Notes under the pieces: generated by a model
Told to the model about the DNA's origin: nothing
What the model saw: the letters and a program-made list of their open reading frames with translations, nothing else
Databases searched by the model: none
In this document: one piece after another, positions 9,388 to 13,242 of the stretch
How positions within the stretch are numbered: position 1 is the first letter of the stretch
Layout: each line of letters opens with the position of its first letter
Made by a program: the position numbers and the translations under genes
Source: Thermoanaerobaculales bacterium
GTDB taxonomy: Bacteria; Acidobacteriota; Thermoanaerobaculia; Thermoanaerobaculales; Sulfomarinibacteraceae
Direction: 5' to 3'
DNA length: 13,242 bases
Assembly (NCBI GenBank): GCA_025456385.1
Contig: JALOKS010000059.1
Location: 1-13,242 of the forward strand

Positions 9388-9415
9388 GGAATTCGGAATT
9401 CGGAATTCGGAATGA
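9388..9415. repeat. Heptamer array (GGAATTC)3-GGAATGA
   Basis: Three exact GGAATTC units (9388-9408) are followed by GGAATGA (9409-9415), with a partial unit GAGTTC just before. The array lies 24 bp upstream of the mnmA start and overlaps its presumed -35. The end CGGAATGAGG matches the array at 12509-12578. Confidence 0.9.
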
Positions 9416-9453
9416 GGGACGCCGCCCGCTCGCATCAGGGGTGGATGGTCGGC

Positions 9454-9485
9454 ATTCAGAAGTCAGAATTCAAAATTCAGAATTC
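9454..9485. repeat. Degenerate heptamer array (ATTCAGA)n
   Basis: Units read ATTCAGA, AGTCAGA, ATTCAAA, ATTCAGA and then ATTC, with a strict 7-bp period. The array ends about 15 bp before the stop codon of the minus-strand gene at 9500-9898. Together with the array at 9388 it fills much of the 136-bp gap upstream of mnmA. Confidence 0.75.
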
Positions 9486-9499
9486 GCGCGCGCAGAGCG

Positions 9500-9898
9500 C
9501 TACCTCATGTACTTGCTGTGCACCAGGTGCTCGAGGTAGCGGTCGGTGTGGATGCCGAAGTCCTTGACCAGGCCTTCGGCCGAGACCACGAAGGTGGCCT
9601 CCTCACCGGCGACGCACGAGAAGTAGACGCGGTGGCTCTCGCCCGCGGTCACGAGGTCGAGGGCGCAGAGGTCCGCGGAGAGCTCGGAGGCGAGGCTGCG
9701 CTCGCAGACCGGGCAGGAGAGCTCCCAGCGGCTGCCCTGCGCCATGACCTCGCCGGGCGGCAGCTCGACCGAGTAGTTGCCGGGCTGCGGGTGCAGACCG
9801 ACGGCGAAGCTGCGGCCCTCGGCGCTCGCGCGCAGCACGATGCGCTCGCCGGGGTTGAGCCTCGCCTGACAGTGGGGACAGGAGTAGATCCAGTGCAT
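9500..9898 (-). CDS. Small protein with two CxxC pairs (zinc-ribbon-like), 132 aa
   Basis: The start is ATG at 9898, preceded by a G-rich GGGGGGTGG that could act as a ribosome site; a GTG at 9904 would add two residues. CPHC (C7, C10) and CPVC (C62, C65) are spaced as in a zinc-ribbon fold with a long insert, so they probably bind one zinc ion. Single cysteines occur at 78 and 95. The middle (LHPQPGNYSVELPPGE) and C-terminus (DFGIHTDRYLEHLVHSKYMR) are not recognised as a known family. It has no membrane segment or signal peptide. It lies 62 bp downstream of the SMUG1-like gene on the same strand and might be cotranscribed, although a TATCCT at 9921-9916 could be its own -10. Function unknown. 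Confidence 0.8.
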   Translation of the reverse strand: MHWIYSCPHCQARLNPGERIVLRASAEGRSFAVGLHPQPGNYSVELPPGEVMAQGSRWELSCPVCERSLASELSADLCALDLVTAGESHRVYFSCVAGEEATFVVSAEGLVKDFGIHTDRYLEHLVHSKYMR

Positions 9899-9915
9899 CG
9901 CCACCCCCCGCGCCG

Positions 9916-9921
9916 AGGATA
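9916..9921 (-). promoter_or_regulatory. Possible -10 (TATCCT) for the CxxC protein
   Basis: TATCCT on the minus strand lies 17 nt before the ATG at 9898 (11 nt before the GTG at 9904). It matches the hexamer in front of mnmA exactly. Here a short leader with a G-rich ribosome site would be made. No good -35 was identified. Confidence 0.3.
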
Positions 9922-9960
9922 GCGGAGATCATCCGCAGCCGGCGAAGCGGCGTCTCGATC

Positions 9961-10686
9961 TCACGGCAGGGGCACGCCGAGGGCCGCGAGCTCGCGGCTC
10001 GCCTGCTCCCCCCAGTTGCGGTTGGCCGCCGGGCTCGCGGGGCTCGGGTGGAGGACGCGGCCGATCCGCGGCCCGCGGCCCGCGAGCGCCGCCCGCGCCC
10101 GCTGCTCGGCGAAGGCGCCGACGCCGACCACGAGCTCGGGCTCGAGATGCTCGACCGTGCGCACGAGGGCGCGGTCGCAGGCTGCGAGCAGGGGCTCGCG
10201 CTCGACCGCCGGCAGCTTGTCCGGCGTCCGGTTGCGGCCGCTCGCCTCGAGGAAGGCGAGCGGGCAGTAGTTGGCGACGAAGAAGCTCGCGAAGAAGCGG
10301 TCCGGGCTCCCGAAGACCTCGCGCGCCCAGCCCCACAGCCGCGCCCCGCTGACCTCGGAGCGGCGGCAGCCGAGACCCTCGACCGGGCGCCGCGGGTGCT
10401 CGGGCTCGGGCCGCCCGACGGCGGCCCCGATCCGCAGCCAGTCGCGGACCGCGCCGACCTCGCCGAAGGGCACGCCGGTCTGCACCATGCCCCAGGGGCC
10501 GGGGTTCATGCCGAGGAGGAGCACCCGCTTCGGCGGCGAGCCGTAGCGCTCGAGGTACTGGTGGTGCGTCGGCCAGGCGTAACGGAGCGGGTTGTAGACG
10601 TGGCTGACCGGCGCTGCGAAGCGCAGGCCGTCGACCGCGGCGGCGAGCTCGGAGGCGATCGCGATCAGCGGCGAGGCGACGCTCAT
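9961..10686 (-). CDS. SMUG1-type (family 3) uracil-DNA glycosylase, 241 aa
   Basis: The enzyme removes uracil (and related bases such as 5-hydroxymethyluracil in known members) from DNA, starting base-excision repair. Motif I is GMNPGPWGMVQTGVPFG at residues 59-75, with the catalytic-pocket Asn N61. Motif II is HPSPASPAANRNW beginning at H213. Both are diagnostic for SMUG1 and differ from family 1 (GQDPYH) and family 4/5 (iron-sulfur) enzymes. No four-cysteine cluster is present. Upstream, ARLWGWAREVFGSPDRFFASFFVANYCPL also fits the family. Length is slightly below the human protein's. ATG at 10686 is the natural start; the open frame beyond it is antisense to the next gene. No Shine-Dalgarno is visible. 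It is divergent from the ggt-like gene, 195 bp away. Confidence 0.9.
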   Translation of the reverse strand: MSVASPLIAIASELAAAVDGLRFAAPVSHVYNPLRYAWPTHHQYLERYGSPPKRVLLLGMNPGPWGMVQTGVPFGEVGAVRDWLRIGAAVGRPEPEHPRRPVEGLGCRRSEVSGARLWGWAREVFGSPDRFFASFFVANYCPLAFLEASGRNRTPDKLPAVEREPLLAACDRALVRTVEHLEPELVVGVGAFAEQRARAALAGRGPRIGRVLHPSPASPAANRNWGEQASRELAALGVPLP

Positions 10687-10694
10687 CGCGCGTG

Positions 10695-10700
10695 ATGGTA
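10695..10700 (-). promoter_or_regulatory. Possible -10 (TACCAT) for the uracil glycosylase
   Basis: TACCAT on the minus strand ends 8 nt before the ATG at 10686, with no ribosome site between, which fits a leaderless or nearly leaderless start. No convincing -35 was found 17 bp upstream. Support is only positional. Confidence 0.3.
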
Positions 10701-10746
10701 GCAGCACGGCGGGATGCGAGAGGCGAGGCCGCCCGGCCGGCTGGGT

Positions 10747-10808
10747 GCAAGGAGCAAGGAGCAAGGAGCAGGGAGCAGGGAGCAGGGAGCAGGGAGCAAG
10801 GAGCAGGA
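10747..10808. repeat. Heptamer array (GCARGGA)8
   Basis: Units in order: GCAAGGA three times (10747-10767), GCAGGGA four times (10768-10795), GCAAGGA (10796-10802), then a 6-nt partial GCAGGA. The block structure of the two variants suggests slippage-type expansion. The array lies in the gap between divergent starts at 10686 and 10882, 74 bp upstream of the ggt-like ATG. In one frame it would read as a repeated peptide fused upstream of that gene, but the ribosome site and signal peptide place the real start downstream. Confidence 0.9.
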
Positions 10809-10868
10809 GGGGACCCGACCGGCCACCCGGATGCGAGATGCAGAACCCGGGGTGCAGGTAGGATGGCT

Positions 10869-10877
10869 GGGGGAGGT
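10869..10877 (+). promoter_or_regulatory. Strong Shine-Dalgarno (GGGGGAGGT) of the ggt-like gene
   Basis: GGGGGAGGT ends 4 nt before the ATG at 10882. It decides the start among several upstream in-frame ATG/GTG codons, and it contrasts with the leaderless-looking starts elsewhere in the window. A weak TAGGAT at 10859-10864 might be a -10 but lies too close for a leader with this site to be certain. Confidence 0.6.
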
Positions 10878-10881
10878 CGCC

Positions 10882-12504
10882 ATGAACCGTTGCCTCGTGC
10901 TCGTCGCGCTGCTGGGTTGCGTCTCCGTCGTGAGCGCCGCCGACCGCCCGGTCGGCCGCGCCCTCGCCACCCGCTCGGTGGTCTACACGCGCCACGGAAT
11001 GGTCGCGGCGGCCCACCCGCTGCTCGGCTTCCTCGAGCCCACCTCCTGCGGCCTCGGCGGCGACCTCTTCGCGATGGTCTGGGACCCGAGGACCGCCAGG
11101 CTTTCGGGCCTCAACGCGTCGGGGAGGGCGCCGGCCGCGCTGACCATCGACCGCGTCCCCGCCGAAGAGGACGGCACCATCCCCGTGTACTCGGTGTACT
11201 CGTGGACGGTGCCCGGGTGCGCCGACGGCTGGTTCGAGCTCCACCGCCGCTACGGCAAGCTGCCGATGGCCGCCATCCTCGCGCCGGCGGCCCGCCTCGC
11301 GCGCGAGGGCGCGCCGGTGCCGGCGGTGATCGCCGACGCCTGGGCGGCGGGCGCGCGCCGCTTCGCCGACTCGCCCGGCTTCGCCGCGGTCTTCATGCCG
11401 GGCGGCCGCGCTCCGGCCGAGGGCGAGGTCTTCGCCAACCCGGCTCTCGCCGCGACCTACGAGCTGCTCGCCGAGGGTGGCCGAGCCGCCTTCTACGAGG
11501 GCGAGGTCGCGAGGCGTCTGGTCGCCTTCTCCGACGAGGTCGGCGGCTTCCTCAGCCTCGCGGACCTCGCGGCGCACACGAGCGAGTGGGTGGAGCCGAT
11601 CTCGACCACCTACCGCGGGATGACGGTGTGGGAGCTGCCGCCCAACCCGCAGGGCCTGGCGGCGCTGCAGATGCTGAACATTCTCGAGGGCTTCGACCTC
11701 GCCGCCATGGGCCGCGACAGCACCGACTTCTGGCACCTGCTGGTCGAGGCCAAGAAGCTCGCCTACGAGGACCGCGCCCGTTTCTACGCCGACCCGGCCT
11801 TCGCCGCGGTGCCGGTCGCCGGCCTCCTCGACAAGGCCTACGCCGCCGAGCGCGCGGCACGCATCGACATGCAGCGCGCGGCGGCGAGCGTCGCGCCCGG
11901 CAACCCCGCGGTCGACGGCGGCGACACGACCTTCCTGGCGACGGCCGACGCCGACGGCATGATGGTGTCCCTGATCCAGTCCAACTACACCGGCTTCGGC
12001 TCGGGCCACGCCGTGCCGTCCCTCGGCTTCGGCCTCCAGGACCGCGGCGCCCTCTTCAGCCTCGACCCGGCCCACCCCAACGCGCTCGCGCCGGGCAAGC
12101 GACCCTTCCACACCATCATTCCGGCCTTCATGGGCCGCGGCGGGGTGCCCGACACCGCCTTCGGGGTGATGGGCGGCGACATGCAGCCGCAGGGGCACGT
12201 CCAGATCGTCGTCAACCTGGTCGACTTCGGGATGAACCTGCAGGAGGCCGGCGACGCGCCGCGCTTCCACCACACCGGCTCCTCGGAGCCGACCGGCACC
12301 GTGATGACGGACGGGGGCGTCGTGCACCTCGAGTCGGGCCTTCCGCCCGAGGTCTACCGTGACCTCGCGCGCCGCGGCCACCGCATCATCGCCGCCAACC
12401 CCGCCGTCTTCGGCGGCTACCAGGCGATCCGCCGGGACGCCGCGACCGGGGTCCTCGCCGGCGCCTCGGAGTCGCGCAAGGACGGGATGGCGGCGGGGTA
12501 TTGA
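10882..12504 (+). CDS. Gamma-glutamyltransferase-like enzyme (Ntn hydrolase), exported, 540 aa
   Basis: The family transfers or hydrolyses gamma-glutamyl groups, for example from glutathione, and matures by self-cleavage into two subunits. Residues 1-19 (MNRCLVLVALLGCVSVVSA) form a signal peptide, ending VSA for signal peptidase I; LLGC at 10-13 is a weaker lipobox alternative. The early segment AAAHPLLGFLEPTSCGLGGD is the family's N-terminal signature region. The expected cleavage site is D348/T349 in GGDTTFLAT, so T349 would become the nucleophile. Downstream come SNYTGFGSGHAVPSLGFGLQ, KRPFHTIIPAFM and GVMGGDMQPQGH, as in many GGT-like proteins. Length is normal. The substrate is not certain, because family members include cephalosporin acylases and other gamma-glutamyl hydrolases. 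A gene symbol is withheld for that reason. The start is fixed by the strong ribosome site and signal peptide. Confidence 0.9.
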   Translation: MNRCLVLVALLGCVSVVSAADRPVGRALATRSVVYTRHGMVAAAHPLLGFLEPTSCGLGGDLFAMVWDPRTARLSGLNASGRAPAALTIDRVPAEEDGTIPVYSVYSWTVPGCADGWFELHRRYGKLPMAAILAPAARLAREGAPVPAVIADAWAAGARRFADSPGFAAVFMPGGRAPAEGEVFANPALAATYELLAEGGRAAFYEGEVARRLVAFSDEVGGFLSLADLAAHTSEWVEPISTTYRGMTVWELPPNPQGLAALQMLNILEGFDLAAMGRDSTDFWHLLVEAKKLAYEDRARFYADPAFAAVPVAGLLDKAYAAERAARIDMQRAAASVAPGNPAVDGGDTTFLATADADGMMVSLIQSNYTGFGSGHAVPSLGFGLQDRGALFSLDPAHPNALAPGKRPFHTIIPAFMGRGGVPDTAFGVMGGDMQPQGHVQIVVNLVDFGMNLQEAGDAPRFHHTGSSEPTGTVMTDGGVVHLESGLPPEVYRDLARRGHRIIAANPAVFGGYQAIRRDAATGVLAGASESRKDGMAAGY

Positions 12505-12508
12505 AGTG

Positions 12509-12578
<70 letters not shown>

Positions 12579-12593
12579 CGCCCACCCACCCGA

Positions 12594-12726
12594 ACCACAG
12601 AGGCACGGAGAGCACAGAGAGGCCACAGAGAGACATCATGACCTCGCAGCAGGATGATCTCCGGATAATCCTGCGATGAGTCCGATACCCCTCTGTGCGG
12701 CTCTGTGACCTCTGTGGCTCTGTGGT
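12594..12726. repeat. 133-bp imperfect inverted repeat of CACAGAG units
   Basis: The left arm (12594-12632) is made of CACAGAG/CACGGAG words at 8-11 bp steps, starting ACCACAGAGGCACGGAG. The right arm (12691-12726) is its imperfect complement, made of CTCTGTG words and ending GGCTCTGTGGT. Inside, GCAGGAT (12649-12655) pairs with ATCCTGC (12668-12674), forming an inner stem. The whole could fold into a long cruciform or RNA hairpin. It has no coding capacity. Confidence 0.75.
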
Positions 12727-12823
12727 CAGGTGGATTGCTCGAACCCTTCGGTATGAACGACCCCAGGGTGGCCATGGCGCGCTCGCGCCGCCTGCTCGCT
12801 GCCCCGGTCGCTGCTCTCTGAAT

Positions 12824-12840
12824 CTGCAGCTGCCACTGCC
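12824..12840. repeat. 17-mer CTGCAGCTGCCACTGCC shared with 546-562
   Basis: An exact 17-bp match in the same orientation to 546-562. Both copies sit in CTGCC-rich gap sequence, and both are followed, 106 and 160 bp later, by ATGAGCYGAA and GTTCGAACG. This points to two diverged copies of one intergenic element. Confidence 0.6.
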
Positions 12841-12887
12841 ATCTGCCGCTGTCACTGCACCTGTATCCGGGCACGGAGACGGACACG

Positions 12888-12909
12888 GGCACGGGTCAAA
12901 CCCGGTGCC
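12888..12909. repeat. Short hairpin, GGCACGGGT/ACCCGGTGCC
   Basis: GGCACGGGT is followed by CAA and ACCCGGTGCC, complementary apart from one extra G. It is a small stem-loop in the gap with no T-tract, and could be a REP-like repeat rather than a terminator. Confidence 0.45.
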
Positions 12910-12936
12910 TCCATCTCATGGTATTCGGGATGAGCC

Positions 12937-12972
12937 GAACGTTTTAACGTTGAACGTTCGAACGTTTTAACG
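12937..12972. repeat. GAACGTTTTAACG direct repeats around a palindrome
   Basis: GAACGTTTTAACG occurs at 12937-12949 and again at 12960-12972, 23 bp apart (about two helical turns). Between and overlapping them lies the palindrome CGTTCGAACG (12955-12964). The block ends 31 bp before the dynamin-like start and just upstream of its presumed -10, so it could be a paired operator or a further part of the dispersed element also seen near 702-726. Confidence 0.6.
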
Positions 12973-12989
12973 ATTGCCGCGGGTCGCGG

Positions 12990-12995
12990 TACGAT
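12990..12995 (+). promoter_or_regulatory. Possible -10 (TACGAT) for the dynamin-like gene
   Basis: TACGAT ends 8 nt before the ATG at 13004, without a ribosome site between. A poor -35, TTAACG (12967-12972), lies at 17-bp spacing inside the second GAACGTTTTAACG repeat. This suggests another leaderless start. Confidence 0.35.
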
Positions 12996-13003
12996 GTGGT
13001 GCG

Positions 13004-13242
13004 ATGCTGGAGCCGATCCTCAGCGACGAGCAGCGCGAGCTCCTGGCAATCGAGCGCCGGCTGCTCGCCGAGGTCGCGGCCGGCCTCGAACGCACGGAGG
13101 AGGCGACGGACGACGATCGCCGCGCCCTCGCAGACTCGATCCTGCAGCTCGACGAGCTGTTCCTGATCGTCGTCGTGGGCGAGTTCAACGCCGGCAAGAG
13201 CGCGTTCGTCAACGCCCTGCTCGGCGAGCCGCTGCTCGCCGA
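13004..13242 (+). CDS. Dynamin-like GTPase, N-terminal fragment (cut by window end)
   Basis: Seventy-nine residues are visible. Residues 1-50 are a charged helix-rich lead (LSDEQRELLAIERRLLAEV), followed by the strand LFLIVVVGEFNAGKSAFVNALLG. GEFNAGKS at 59-66 is the P-loop (G1), and its GEFNAGKSxFxNALLG form is typical of bacterial dynamin-like proteins, large GTPases that remodel or protect membranes. The switch motifs, stalk and membrane-binding region lie beyond the window, so the subgroup cannot be given. ATG at 13004 is the first start after the repeats. Confidence 0.8.
   Translation, partial: MLEPILSDEQRELLAIERRLLAEVAAGLERTEEATDDDRRALADSILQLDELFLIVVVGEFNAGKSAFVNALLGEPLLA

Noticed and set aside
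10714..10881. Upstream start for the ggt-like protein through the heptamer array
   Set aside because: It would add a repetitive peptide before a clear signal peptide, and a strong ribosome site directly precedes the ATG at 10882.
10687..12381. Minus-strand extension of the uracil glycosylase frame over the ggt-like gene
   Set aside because: SMUG1 homology begins just after the ATG at 10686; the rest is antisense to an intact GGT-like coding sequence and crosses the heptamer array.

Overview
The window is very GC-rich (codon third positions almost always G or C) and densely coding, with no rRNA or tRNA gene recognised. The mix of a large PDZ/GAF/PAS sensor kinase with an NtrC-type regulator, a PATAN (DUF4388) protein, a bacterial SMUG1-type uracil glycosylase, a gamma-glutamyltransferase-like enzyme, a dynamin-like GTPase, and gaps full of heptamer arrays and hairpin repeats suggests an uncultured environmental bacterium. 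Acidobacteriota (Thermoanaerobaculia/Holophagae-like) is my best guess, held weakly and not proven by the sequence.

Layout. (a) 1-727: a four-helix-bundle (S23-type) gene broken by a two-hairpin REPIN-like element, then a gene-free stretch with degenerate CTGCC-rich sequence and a heptamer array. (b) 728-4195: a minus-strand protein of about 775 aa with a divergent class III nucleotidyl cyclase-like core, facing a plus-strand cNMP-binding-fold plus PATAN protein across a 108-bp gap. That gap carries a perfect 32-nt palindrome and a strong-looking promoter. (c) 4235-8256: a membrane sensor histidine kinase overlapping by 28 nt an NtrC-family sigma54-dependent response regulator, so a translationally coupled two-component system. 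(d) 8263-10686 on the minus strand, in transcription order: SMUG1-like uracil-DNA glycosylase, a small cysteine-pair (zinc-ribbon-like) protein, and the tRNA 2-thiouridylase mnmA, which ends 6 bp from the regulator's stop. (e) 10882-12504: an exported gamma-glutamyltransferase-like enzyme. (f) 12505-13003: 499 bp without a gene, made almost entirely of repeats (ten heptamers, a large CACAGAG-type inverted repeat, a short hairpin, GAACGTTTTAACG direct repeats). (g) 13004 to the window end: the start of a dynamin-like GTPase.

Regions b and c form a signalling block: a putative nucleotide-producing or nucleotide-sensing protein, a cNMP-fold/PATAN adaptor and a two-component system are adjacent. 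Their functional linkage is inferred from position and domain types only. Region d combines DNA repair and tRNA modification, which are housekeeping functions without an obvious shared pathway.

Two patterns run through the window. Several genes have a -10-like hexamer 6 to 8 nt before the start codon and no Shine-Dalgarno, which points to leaderless transcripts. Four of the larger gaps contain arrays with a strict 7-bp period although their unit sequences differ (GAAATTC, GGAATTC, ATTCAGA, GCARGGA).
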